Made by a program: the position numbers and the translations under genes. Shown in pieces: positions 1-8,540 of a DNA stretch of 54,117 bases; position 1 is the first letter of the stretch, and every line of letters starts with the position of its first letter. A model generated the notes under the pieces. It had not been told where the DNA came from. It worked only from the letters and a program-made list of their open reading frames with translations, and did no database searches. The stretch comes from Desulfobacteraceae bacterium. Its GTDB lineage: Bacteria > Desulfobacterota > Desulfobacteria > Desulfobacterales > Desulfobacteraceae. Location: the NCBI GenBank assembly GCA_016743945.1, contig JADGFI010000040.1, forward strand, positions 1-54,117, written 5' to 3'.

Positions 1-2340
1 ATTATCAACTGTCTTTTTTGATTCAGGGAGTAATTGATTTCTCGAAATATCTGGGAATATGTCACTTTTATAAATATTTAGGGAAAGGCCCAGTAAATCT
101 ATTGTGTCAACCATCATTTGTTTAGAATATTGGTAATTCTGTATTAAAATATTTCTTAAAAATAATTTGTTATGCCAACGCCAAGGGTATTTACTAAATG
201 GTTTAAATTTAGCTAAAATTTTAAAGTTATCATCTTCTAAAAGGTTGACTTCAACTACCTCAATTTTGGGGCAAAAATAATCTTCGCCGATTATTTGATT
301 AATGTCACTTAAAAAAACTTGTTCATAAATTTGTGGATCTCCTTGATCAAATACTTCACTTTCCCCAAGTTCAGACTGGTCTGCGCAAGGGAAAAAGATA
401 TATGCATCATCAATGCAGTCGACTTTGTTAAGGGCGGTATCAATATCTCCATCAAGTATTGAAAGTGCAGTTTCAAACTCATCTCTTTGATCTTCATTAA
501 ATAAAGGTAAATGGATGTAGGTCAATTTGTTGTTTTTTATGTCAACAATATTATTGAAGATTACGCTTTTTTCTATATGATTTTCATCGGGTGTAGGTAC
601 ATAGAAGATATTATCTCCAGAAACACTTAGATCCTTTAAATTTCTAATAAAAACATGTTTGTTCTTTATTTTAATAAATCCCTTGGCACCTTCTAAATAA
701 TTTGAAATATCTACAATGATTTCATTCTTTTTAGGCTCTTTTTTATCCAGTATCGTATTAGAAATAATTATTGGATCTGTCCCATTAATGATCTTTAATT
801 CATAATCATCATTAACAAAAAATTTATTAATAAAGGAGACAATATTTTTTGTTTCTCCATCAAATACACTTAAAACTTGATTTAGTTCTAAATCAATTTT
901 TGTTCCATTAAAGTTAGCATCTTCAATCGTGTTGAAACCGATGTATTCATCCCCTTTTTCTAACTGAATCGTATGCTTCTCAGGTGCTTTATAATATCGT
1001 GTTTGCATTGTAACATCCTCTGAAAGCATAAAACAGGCTAAAAAACCTATACCAAAGGACCCTATAGGTTTGTACTCATAGTCGCTTAATTTAAAAACAT
1101 CCGATTTATAAAAAGACTTACCAATATTTAGAAAGAAATTTTTTATGATTTCTTCAGACATACCAATTCCATTATCTACGATTGTAAAGCTATTCCTTTC
1201 ATTATCTATTATTATTTTAATACTCGGTTGATATCCTGAATTTTTATCCTCAATTTCTTTTCGAACTAAACATGCATCGATTGAATTTTGAATAATCTCT
1301 CTTAGCCCTAATTTCCTATCCCCATAAATGTTTTCACCCATCAATAATTCTGTGATTGATTTAAAATCTAATGATAGAAGGTAATCTGGAACAGTAAAAC
1401 CTATGGTTTCAATATTTGTTACTGTTTGGTTAGATAAGTTGCATTTAAATTTATCGTCATTTTGTTGCTCACAAAATTCGTTAAACATTTTTAATTCTTC
1501 ATTTATCCAATTTATGTATGACATTAGTTTTCTATGAATTTTTATATCTTCGCTCTTACCGTAAAATACAATATCTTTGTGGCCTGTTTTTGGATTTGAT
1601 TTAATTTTTTTTATGTTGGTAACGATGAAATGTTGTTTCCATTCCTGGTCGCTTATACCCTTGGGAACTATTAATTTATACAATTCAAATGGTGTTCTAC
1701 TTTGATCAATGTCAAGCAAATCAGCTATTCTGAGGATATGAGAAATAAATCTAAGATTGTATTCATACTTTCCTTTAATATTCAGCTTGGACAATGAGTT
1801 GCTAATCCAAAGTTGATCTTTGGTATGCGATTCACATAGTAGTTTTATATCTTCTTGATAAGACAATCCCTGGGGTTCGTTAAGGATAAAGTGACCACTA
1901 TATATGTCTTCTGTAATTATTCTACTTGAGATATCCGCATGATTTCGTCTTACAATTTCCTGCACAGCATTTTCTTTAAATAATTTAACAAATGCATCAA
2001 ATTTTATATCTTTTTCAGGGAAAAAAATATCCTTTTCTATTTTATCAATTTCAGTTTTACCTAACGCCATACCCAAATCATGAAGCAAGGCAGACATAAT
2101 CATTAATGTTAACTCAAAATCATTAAACGAATCTATATCGGATAATAATTCTGACATGTATTCCATAACTCTAATTGAATGCTGTATGTTGTGAAGAGTA
2201 AATTCAGGAAATAACTTTGGAACCTGTACTTCCAACCTTTGTGACACTATCGGGATAATTGCATCAATTGCTCCAATAAATTCGCTGTTTCTATTTTTTA
2301 ATGTGGTATAAATTTTAGTCTCTTTAACATCAATGCTCAT
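1..2340 (-). CDS. HD-domain / Hsp90-type ATPase protein, partial at window edge
   Basis: I translated this frame by hand; it is open for 780 codons from ATG at 2340 and leaves the window at position 1 without a stop, so the C-terminus is missing. The first ~210 residues look like an HD phosphohydrolase: His50/His54, then ALLHDLGMALG with His87-Asp88, and later LRIADLLDIDQSR. From about residue 340 there is a GHKL (Hsp90-like) ATPase: EIIQNSIDAC as N-box, DNGIGM as G1 and GSFGIGFLACFM as G2. HD plus Hsp90-like ATPase fusions are known from proposed prokaryotic conflict systems (the HD-CE type), but assignment to that family is my inference. It lies 105 bp downstream of a HEPN-type gene on the same strand, so the two are probably co-transcribed. 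Codon use is strongly AT-rich compared with the respiratory operon. Confidence 0.8.
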   Translation of the reverse strand, partial: MSIDVKETKIYTTLKNRNSEFIGAIDAIIPIVSQRLEVQVPKLFPEFTLHNIQHSIRVMEYMSELLSDIDSFNDFELTLMIMSALLHDLGMALGKTEIDKIEKDIFFPEKDIKFDAFVKLFKENAVQEIVRRNHADISSRIITEDIYSGHFILNEPQGLSYQEDIKLLCESHTKDQLWISNSLSKLNIKGKYEYNLRFISHILRIADLLDIDQSRTPFELYKLIVPKGISDQEWKQHFIVTNIKKIKSNPKTGHKDIVFYGKSEDIKIHRKLMSYINWINEELKMFNEFCEQQNDDKFKCNLSNQTVTNIETIGFTVPDYLLSLDFKSITELLMGENIYGDRKLGLREIIQNSIDACLVRKEIEDKNSGYQPSIKIIIDNERNSFTIVDNGIGMSEEIIKNFFLNIGKSFYKSDVFKLSDYEYKPIGSFGIGFLACFMLSEDVTMQTRYYKAPEKHTIQLEKGDEYIGFNTIEDANFNGTKIDLELNQVLSVFDGETKNIVSFINKFFVNDDYELKIINGTDPIIISNTILDKKEPKKNEIIVDISNYLEGAKGFIKIKNKHVFIRNLKDLSVSGDNIFYVPTPDENHIEKSVIFNNIVDIKNNKLTYIHLPLFNEDQRDEFETALSILDGDIDTALNKVDCIDDAYIFFPCADQSELGESEVFDQGDPQIYEQVFLSDINQIIGEDYFCPKIEVVEVNLLEDDNFKILAKFKPFSKYPWRWHNKLFLRNILIQNYQYSKQMMVDTIDLLGLSLNIYKSDIFPDISRNQLLPESKKTVDN

Positions 2341-2445
2341 ATCTCTCCCTCAATATATAAAAGAATAACTAATTAACTGTTTTGAAATTCATGTCACAAT
2401 TTAAATTGATGGTTTGTTGATAGTATGTCAGTTTAAGGCTAATAA

Positions 2446-3234
2446 TTATTTGTTCCAAAAGTGTGACATCATTTCATGGTAATATATTTCATCATCTTGA
2501 ATTGTCTTTTCGTAGCATTCTAAACAAAAATCTTCATAAGATCCGTTCTGGATTTCGAGTTCATGACATTCTCTTTTGAAAAAAAGATCTTTGCACACAT
2601 AGCATTCTATGACCTGTTCTTGCAGACCGCATATGTAACATTTGTCTATTTCGTCTTGAAAAACGAATGTTTCCCATTCGCAATTAGGGCAAACCCAAAT
2701 AAATTGGTCATCAATATTTTGTTCTTTAAAGAGTTCTAATGCTCTGTTAAACAACTCCTTAGCATAATCAGATATCAGAACGGCTTCTTGCCAGTGAACC
2801 GGGTCAACAACTTGATCGATAGGTGTGCCGAAGTGATTCAAGTTAAAGTCAGAAAGAAATCCTAATAATTTTGCAAAAATCAACTTGCACTTTTTTTTAT
2901 CAATACTAAATTCAAAATGGATGATTTCATTCCGTAAGGCAATAGCTTTTTTTATCGCTGCTATATCAGGTTTTGATAATTTTAACTTGCAGATATTTTG
3001 TAAACGATTCAGAGCTGTGTCTAAATTTACAGTGAATTTAGGGTTATCAATCTTTTGAAAGATCAATATAGGGTGCTCTCTTCTTAATTTTTCTTTGAGT
3101 GACAGTTCAATGGCTTGTACTAAATTAAGGATTGCGTATTTCCAGCGTATATTTTCAGTTTCTGCTTTTAAAGCATTTGAAAGAGCTTCATTTATAAAAT
3201 CGTATGCATTTCTAAGAAGTATAATTTTCATCAT
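2446..3234 (-). CDS. HEPN-like protein with C-terminal zinc ribbons
   Basis: 262 residues. The N-terminal ~170 residues are predicted helical and contain RNEIIH at 101-106, which fits the R-x4-6-H motif of HEPN RNases. The C-terminal part has paired cysteines spaced as zinc ribbons: C182/C185 with C199/C202, then C211/C214 with C237/C240. HEPN domains often cleave RNA in toxin-antitoxin and defence systems; the zinc ribbons could bind nucleic acid or a partner. No signal peptide or membrane segment is seen. Two adjacent ATG codons (3234 and 3231) could start it, and no strong ribosome site is visible. It is followed on the same strand by the HD/Hsp90-like ATPase gene. The HEPN call rests on one short motif plus helical context, so it is moderate. 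Confidence 0.65.
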   Translation of the reverse strand: MMKIILLRNAYDFINEALSNALKAETENIRWKYAILNLVQAIELSLKEKLRREHPILIFQKIDNPKFTVNLDTALNRLQNICKLKLSKPDIAAIKKAIALRNEIIHFEFSIDKKKCKLIFAKLLGFLSDFNLNHFGTPIDQVVDPVHWQEAVLISDYAKELFNRALELFKEQNIDDQFIWVCPNCEWETFVFQDEIDKCYICGLQEQVIECYVCKDLFFKRECHELEIQNGSYEDFCLECYEKTIQDDEIYYHEMMSHFWNK

Positions 3235-3680
3235 TTTTCACATGATAGTAAAGTTAATTGGATTCATTTTTAATATTAATTACTTGCTATCAAAAGCATA
3301 AGTGATTAGCAATTAATAATTTTAAATTAATCTAATGTACTCTACATATCCGAAGTTCATAATCAGTGTCATAAAAGAAAAACGATCAGTTTTTGTTTAT
3401 GATTTTGATCAAGTAAACACAATGATTAATATTTAAAGGAAGTAATTATAAAAATCATGTTAGTACGTTTTTTTTTATGATTTGCTCTGACACCTTAACG
3501 ATTTTATACTGTGGACTATGTCTATCTATCTGCTGGATTGATCAGTGTTTCCATGGTGGACACTATTATTAACAGTCCTATCTTTTCTAAATTAACGCCA
3601 GACAATTTGTGATTGATTGACAATTCATTGACAGCATCTCATATTTTTTAACCGATGAAGGGTGAAGATGGCTGCTGCAG
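3235..3680. other. AT-rich intergenic stretch
   Basis: About 450 bp between the HEPN gene and the end of the copper ATPase gene. It contains only short frames with stops, several T-runs and no convincing GC hairpin. It probably holds the promoter of the HEPN operon at its left end and the 3' end of the respiratory operon at its right end, but I cannot place either exactly. Confidence 0.4.
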
Positions 3681-6173
3681 TTAGGATTGGGATTTATTTT
3701 TGGATTCTCGTTTTACCAGCAACAGGGTATTGCATGTCACGGAGAGACTGCTTAAAAGCATGGCAGTTGCCGCAATGATGGGGTTTAATAGTCCGCTGGC
3801 TGCTACCGGGATGCTGATGATGTTATAAACCAGTGCAAATATGAGGTTTTGCCTAACTTTACGATTCACGCGTATGGCAAGGGGTATAAAATCGAGCAAC
3901 TGGACCGGGGTCTCCTGCATGAGGGTAATGGCGGCAACACCTTCGGCCGGGTTAAGACCTGAATGAACGGCCATGGCAATATCTGACTGGGCCATTGCAG
4001 GGGCATCGTTTACCCCGTCACCCACCATGGCAATTTTTTTGCCGGTTTGTTTAAGCGCCTTGATAAATTCGGCTTTTTCATGGGGCAGAAATCCGCCATG
4101 GGTATGCGCAATAGGTATCTGCACAAAGGTTCCGGCGGCCAGGGTGGATTTTTTTGCATCTCCTGAAATCAGAAAACAGGTGAGTCCCATTTTATCAAGA
4201 TCTGCAACAAGAGAGGTTACTCCTGGTTTCATTGAATCCCCCAGATGGACAGCCGCTACAATGGTATCACCTGCAGACAAAAAAACCGTTGATATGATCT
4301 GGGCCCCTTGTCTGGAAGGGGATATAAAAGAGGGAACTGACCCATTGCTTTTACTCACAAAATCCATGCTCCCGAAACAATAGGCTTCATCCTGAAAACC
4401 ACAGCTGACACCGTTGGGATGGTAAACAAGATTTTCAATCTCAAGGGGCGCTAGGTCCTGCTCGATTCCATAGGTTTTGATGGTGTGGGCAATGTAGTGG
4501 TCCGACCCTTGTTCCATGGCATGGATTATCTGCCAGGCCTTTTGTTCAGGAAAACCGCTTGCCGTGTCCATGCCCAGCACCTTAAGCCTGCCCGTGGTCA
4601 ATGTTCCGGTCTTGTCAAAAACAATGGTATCCAGTCCGTCAACGCATTCGAATGCTTCAAAATCTCTTACCAGGATCCCCTTCTCCCTGGCGGCAGAAAC
4701 CCCGGCCACAAGGGCCAGGGGAATGGCAATGCCAAGGGCGCAGGGGCAGGAAATTACCATGACGGATATCCCGCGGTTGAATGCCTCGTAAGCGGTCAGC
4801 CCGTACAGCAGCCAGAAAAAAAAGGTGAGCACGGACAGCCCCATAACCGAAGGGACAAAAAATTTTAAAATATTATCAAAGCGCTGGGTCTGGGCGGTTT
4901 TTTCGGCGAGGCTGTTTTCCATGATGGTCAGCATTCTGCCGAGAATTGAGGCCGCCCCTACTCGCACAGCTTTTACCTGAATTTTCCCGGAAATAACCCG
5001 GGTGCCGCTTTTGACCGCGTCCTCGAGAGTTACATTGACCGGCTTTGCCTCTCCGGTGATCGAAGACGCGTCAATGACGGCATCGCCCTGGGTGACAATG
5101 CCGTCTGCAGCCAGGATCTCTCCTTGCTCCGCCAGGAACGAGTCCCCCTGGGACAATTGGTCGATGGAAACATACCGCCCCTTTGGAAACTGCGCGGCAC
5201 AAATTCTGACTTTCTGGGGAACCAGGGAAAAAAATCCCGCCAATCCTTCAGAAATTTTGTTTTTTGCAGACTGTTCGAGCATTTTACCGGTCAGTATCAG
5301 CAGAATCAACATGGATGCGGCATCAAAATAAAGATGGATGCTTCCCTTGTAGAAATGAAACAGGCTGTAACTATAGGTGGAAAGTGAACCGGTTGATATC
5401 AGGGTTTCCATTCCCGGCCATCCGGATGTGATATTGCCAAGGGCCCGTTTGTGTATGGGATATCCGCCGTAGAACACGACAACGGTGGCCATCAGGAAAA
5501 CAGGCCAGGCCAGAAGCTGCACGGAACGCTGTGACAGCTCAATGAAAAATCCTGAATAGATGGACCAGCTGAGCATCATGACATTCATGGTTAAAAACAG
5601 GGTCACACACGTCCGGATAAATTCTTTTTTGTTCTTTTGAGGGGTTTGATCAAGATCAGCACAGGGGTATCCCAATTTTTTAATAGCCGTATAAATTTTT
5701 TCCGGAGATGTTTTTACGGGATCATACAGCACGCTTCCCCGGTCGCTGGAAAAATTGCACGAGGCGTTTTGCACCCCCTTTGAACGGGTGAGCGTGTTTT
5801 CGACAACCCATGCACAGGCAGGGCACCACATATTTTGAATCTGGAAATTGAGGGTCAGAAGATTATCGGAATCAATGGGAACCTCACCTTCTGTCCCGGA
5901 CAATTCTTTGGTCCCGGCCACAGGGAGTTGTTCCGTTGATGCCAGATTTTGTTCAGATGTGTCCGGGATGATGCCTGCGGCAACACATTGTTTGTAAAGG
6001 TCGGTATCCTTGAAATCTTGCGTTGCTTTGTCTTGCGTATCTGTGTACTGATCCGATTCCATGAGCATGGTATGGACCATTTTACAGCCATTGCAGCAAA
6101 AAAAATCCTTTGACGGGTCCACAAAGGTTTTAACCGGCAGACCGCAGAGTTTGCACGGAACCCGTGTTTTCAT
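3681..6173 (-). CDS. ccoI: Cu(I)-translocating P-type ATPase, CcoI/FixI type
   Basis: 830-residue inner-membrane P1B-type ATPase. The N-terminus has a Cys-rich metal-binding part (C7, C10, C26, C27, C30) typical of CcoI/FixI, then an HMA domain with CPAC at 117-120. The core has TGEA at ~373, the membrane CPC ion site at 476-478, the phosphorylated Asp520 in DKTGTLT, and GDGVNDAP near the end. CcoI exports copper needed to build the heme-copper centre of cbb3 oxidases. Location as the last gene of an operon with ccoN, ccoO and ccoS supports this job over general copper resistance. The ATG at 6173 has AAAGGG 6 nt upstream. It starts 55 bp after the cytochrome c gene on the same strand. Confidence 0.9.
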   Translation of the reverse strand: MKTRVPCKLCGLPVKTFVDPSKDFFCCNGCKMVHTMLMESDQYTDTQDKATQDFKDTDLYKQCVAAGIIPDTSEQNLASTEQLPVAGTKELSGTEGEVPIDSDNLLTLNFQIQNMWCPACAWVVENTLTRSKGVQNASCNFSSDRGSVLYDPVKTSPEKIYTAIKKLGYPCADLDQTPQKNKKEFIRTCVTLFLTMNVMMLSWSIYSGFFIELSQRSVQLLAWPVFLMATVVVFYGGYPIHKRALGNITSGWPGMETLISTGSLSTYSYSLFHFYKGSIHLYFDAASMLILLILTGKMLEQSAKNKISEGLAGFFSLVPQKVRICAAQFPKGRYVSIDQLSQGDSFLAEQGEILAADGIVTQGDAVIDASSITGEAKPVNVTLEDAVKSGTRVISGKIQVKAVRVGAASILGRMLTIMENSLAEKTAQTQRFDNILKFFVPSVMGLSVLTFFFWLLYGLTAYEAFNRGISVMVISCPCALGIAIPLALVAGVSAAREKGILVRDFEAFECVDGLDTIVFDKTGTLTTGRLKVLGMDTASGFPEQKAWQIIHAMEQGSDHYIAHTIKTYGIEQDLAPLEIENLVYHPNGVSCGFQDEAYCFGSMDFVSKSNGSVPSFISPSRQGAQIISTVFLSAGDTIVAAVHLGDSMKPGVTSLVADLDKMGLTCFLISGDAKKSTLAAGTFVQIPIAHTHGGFLPHEKAEFIKALKQTGKKIAMVGDGVNDAPAMAQSDIAMAVHSGLNPAEGVAAITLMQETPVQLLDFIPLAIRVNRKVRQNLIFALVYNIISIPVAASGLLNPIIAATAMLLSSLSVTCNTLLLVKRESKNKSQS

Positions 6174-6228
6174 TGTCTACCCTTTGTATACAAGACAAGA
6201 TATTCCTGGATGATAGGACAGAAGTTTT

Positions 6229-6741
6229 TCAAAGGGTTGTTTTCTGCTTGAACCTGATATATTGGATAACCGCCTCCCGGCTTTCAACGGACATGGAGCT
6301 TGCCAGGGCAGGTGCTTTCTTGCCGCCATAGCTGATGAAGGCAAACAATTCTTTATCACTCATACCCGCTGTTCGTTCATTGGTCAGGTTTGTGGGCAGG
6401 GGGGAAAAACTCTGCCCCACCGTTCCGAGCCCGTCCAGGTTGGGCCCATGACAGTGAAAGCAAAAGGCTCTGTAATCCTTTTCTCCTTTTGCCAGCAGCA
6501 GGGCAGACCCCATCGGTTTCAGGGTAAAATCGGTTTTCAGCAGTTCTTTGATCAGAGCTTCACTTTTTGTGTCGGCAATGGTCCGTTTGTCCATTACAAG
6601 CTGGGGTTCCTCATGGGGCCGGATCGCAGGCGTTTGATACATTCTCCCTGGTTTCAAATTTGAATCGTAGAGGGTAATGACCGCATAGACCCCGGTTAAA
6701 ACCAGGGACACAAAGATTCCAAGGAACAGCACCTTTTTCAT
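6229..6741 (-). CDS. membrane-anchored monoheme cytochrome c (possible ActE)
   Basis: 170 residues. One hydrophobic N-terminal segment (about residues 5-24) is an uncleaved anchor or signal. A single heme-binding CFHCH lies at 94-98, followed by a class I cytochrome c fold with a MSDKEL stretch and a Met near ASSMS as possible axial ligand. The position between complex III/oxidase genes and ccoI suggests it is the electron-carrying cytochrome of the chain, either the ActE subunit or a donor to the oxidase. Its Shine-Dalgarno AAGGAGG overlaps the end of the upstream small gene and the two frames abut directly, so they are translated together. ActE and a free membrane cytochrome cannot be told apart here, so no symbol is given. 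Confidence 0.85.
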   Translation of the reverse strand: MKKVLFLGIFVSLVLTGVYAVITLYDSNLKPGRMYQTPAIRPHEEPQLVMDKRTIADTKSEALIKELLKTDFTLKPMGSALLLAKGEKDYRAFCFHCHGPNLDGLGTVGQSFSPLPTNLTNERTAGMSDKELFAFISYGGKKAPALASSMSVESREAVIQYIRFKQKTTL

Positions 6742-6969
6742 TTAATTTGCCTCCTTGCCGCTGACATGCTGGCCCAGGGGATTTTTTTGATATACGGCAT
6801 AGGGGGATTCAGACGGAAGGCTTTTCACCGGCCGGTAATCCCAGGTGGGCGTTCCTTTGTCCGCCACCACGACAAAAGAGAAATATCCCACACCCAGTAT
6901 GATGGCCACCATGGTGGTGATCCACAGGCAGGTGCGCACGAGGGACTCTTTGGGTTTTAGTGTGTCCAT
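6742..6969 (-). CDS. small single-span membrane protein of the oxidase operon
   Basis: 75 residues with one membrane segment (about 14-35) and a short C-terminal tail rich in Pro and Ser. No known family was recognised. A GGAGG lies 11 nt before the ATG. It fits between two respiratory genes with no spacing, so it is likely an accessory subunit or assembly factor. Small single-span proteins such as CcoQ/CcoH occupy this place in other cbb3 loci, but I see no specific CcoQ signature. Confidence 0.7.
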   Translation of the reverse strand: MDTLKPKESLVRTCLWITTMVAIILGVGYFSFVVVADKGTPTWDYRPVKSLPSESPYAVYQKNPLGQHVSGKEAN

Positions 6970-7245
6970 TTATAATATTACCTCCGAAAGGCCGTAAAAC
7001 AGGATATAATAGATCGCCCATAAAACTATACCGCCGATAATCAGGGCGATGATCATGGGGAACGGGCCGTCTGCCTTTTCGATGCCGTCAGCAAACTGTT
7101 GAACCGCTTTAAGGTTGGAGACTTGGGATTTGGGCCCGAACATGGGGAGAACCCACAAGGTTACGCCAAACAGGATCGCAAAGATCACGGTCAAAATGAT
7201 CAGCGCCAGTACCTGCTGGTTATTTAAAAGTTCAAAAAATCTCAT
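6970..7245 (-). CDS. small two-span membrane protein of the oxidase operon
   Basis: 91 residues with two membrane segments (about 12-34 and 63-85) joined by a polar loop. It has no Cys or heme motif. The ribosome site AAGGACG precedes ATG 7245. It abuts the next gene without a gap. I do not recognise the family; operon position and topology point to a structural or assembly role for complex III or the oxidase. Confidence 0.7.
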   Translation of the reverse strand: MRFFELLNNQQVLALIILTVIFAILFGVTLWVLPMFGPKSQVSNLKAVQQFADGIEKADGPFPMIIALIIGGIVLWAIYYILFYGLSEVIL

Positions 7246-7298
7246 TTAAACGTCCTTTTGTTTCGGGTTTTCTATCCGTTTTCCGGGCAAATCGTTGC

Positions 7299-7550
7299 CT
7301 ATCGGAAAAAAAGGGCATAGCCCACCAGGGCAAAGCTTGCCGCAACGGCTGCAAGACCTAAGTAAACGACACAATACAAATCACGTCCGGCCTTTGCTGA
7401 CGGTGCGGTCCTAGGCGCTATCTCCTCCATGGCCAGAAACCTTGCCCGCTGCTGGTCAGCGAACTGCCCGGTTTTCAGCGCCCATGCAAACACGGTAACG
7501 CCGATAATAAGTCCGGTCAGGATATATGCCAGAAAAAATGGATAATACAT
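7299..7550 (-). CDS. ccoS: CcoS-like cbb3 oxidase assembly protein
   Basis: 83 residues. The N-terminal half matches the CcoS pattern: a membrane span followed by a WALKTGQFADQ stretch, like the WAxxSGQFDD of known CcoS. Unlike usual CcoS (about 50-60 residues), it has a second membrane segment at about 60-80, giving a two-span protein. CcoS is needed for cofactor insertion into the CcoN subunit. AAAGG stands 8 nt before the ATG. It follows the cytochrome subunit gene and precedes the two small membrane proteins on the same strand. Confidence 0.7.
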   Translation of the reverse strand: MYYPFFLAYILTGLIIGVTVFAWALKTGQFADQQRARFLAMEEIAPRTAPSAKAGRDLYCVVYLGLAAVAASFALVGYALFFR

Positions 7551-7580
7551 GGCTTAAGCCTTTATAGTTGTCCAAATGGG

Positions 7581-7614
7581 TTCAGGTTAAGGTTCAGGTT
7601 CAGGTTAAGGTTCA
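7581..7614. repeat. 12-bp tandem repeat spanning the end of ccoO
   Basis: TTCAGGTTAAGG occurs at 7581-7592 and 7599-7610, with a half copy TTCAGG at 7593-7598 and a partial copy after. The stop codon of the cytochrome subunit lies inside the array. The unit length is a multiple of three, as in the other arrays of this window. Confidence 0.8.
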
Positions 7615-8540
7615 TAGGATGCATCAATTCCTCTGGGTTCCTCATTGGCATCGATCTCATCAATAAAATATTTTGCAATATAGTTTCCCACATCCCATAT
7701 TTTTTCGGATTCCAGTTCCCGTTTAAAGTAGGGCATGGCCGTTCCGGTAATGCCGTTCATGATCTGGTAGTAAATAATCCCCCCGCTGATCCCCCGGCCT
7801 TTGAGGATGGTAAAATTCAAGGGCGGCGGATACAGATAGGGCTGGGCCGGACCCATGCCGTCTCCCACGGGTCCGTGGCAGCCAAAACAAAAATCCTGGT
7901 ATATTTTTTCACCTCTTGCAAGGCCCGCCTCGGTTGCCGGATAGGGGGTGGGAATATCCCGCCAGCCCTGGGGGACATTGTCGTGAATCCATGCCACGTT
8001 TTCGTTCACACCCGCTTCATATGCGTCAACAGATCTCTTTTTCCACAGGGTTTGTCGCTCCATTCGCAGGTCGGCATTCTTGAGCCCGAGGCTCTGGGTA
8101 TATTGGATCAATATGGTAAGATTGTCCTGTTTTAAAAATTCAAACGGGGGCATGATGGACAGCGGCCGGGTATATCTGGGGTTTATAAAATGGGCCTGAT
8201 GCCAGTCATCGGGGTGCTCTCCACCTTCCTGGGACAGATCGGGACCCGTTCTCTGGGAGCCCAGGAGTATGGGGTAATCTTTTAGATAATCCCCTGCCTG
8301 GGCCAGTCTTTCTGCGCCCAGCCCCCAGTCAATCGATCGGATCGACTGGGTATGGCAATAAACGCATCCGTTGCTGACATAGAGGGCCCGGCCTTTTTCC
8401 TCCATAACCGTCCGGTTTCTAAACAGATCCGAAGGGATGGTTTTGCTGGTGTTGGCATAGGGAAGAACGATGACGACCAATACCACTGAAATAAGGATAA
8501 TAAGGCTGCCGGCGACAATGGCTGCAGGTGTCATTTTCAT
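7605..8540 (-). CDS. ccoO: cbb3 oxidase two-heme cytochrome c subunit, CcoO/CcoP-like fusion
   Basis: 311 residues. An N-terminal membrane anchor (about 8-28) is followed by a CcoO-type domain whose heme motif CVYCH is at 59-63 with the characteristic THTQSIR-like context (CHTQSIR). A second cytochrome c domain follows with CFGCHGP at 218-224 and a final part resembling CcoP domains. Classical CcoO has one heme and CcoP two; here one CcoO-like and one CcoP-like domain are joined, and no separate CcoP is in the operon. The start overlaps the stop of ccoN by four bases (ATGA), so translation is coupled. The protein would pass electrons from complex III or a cytochrome to CcoN. Confidence 0.85.
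   Translation of the reverse strand: MKMTPAAIVAGSLIILISVVLVVIVLPYANTSKTIPSDLFRNRTVMEEKGRALYVSNGCVYCHTQSIRSIDWGLGAERLAQAGDYLKDYPILLGSQRTGPDLSQEGGEHPDDWHQAHFINPRYTRPLSIMPPFEFLKQDNLTILIQYTQSLGLKNADLRMERQTLWKKRSVDAYEAGVNENVAWIHDNVPQGWRDIPTPYPATEAGLARGEKIYQDFCFGCHGPVGDGMGPAQPYLYPPPLNFTILKGRGISGGIIYYQIMNGITGTAMPYFKRELESEKIWDVGNYIAKYFIDEIDANEEPRGIDASYEP

Noticed and set aside
4485..5387. Plus-strand frames opposite ccoI
   Set aside because: Antisense to a well-supported P-type ATPase; no independent evidence.
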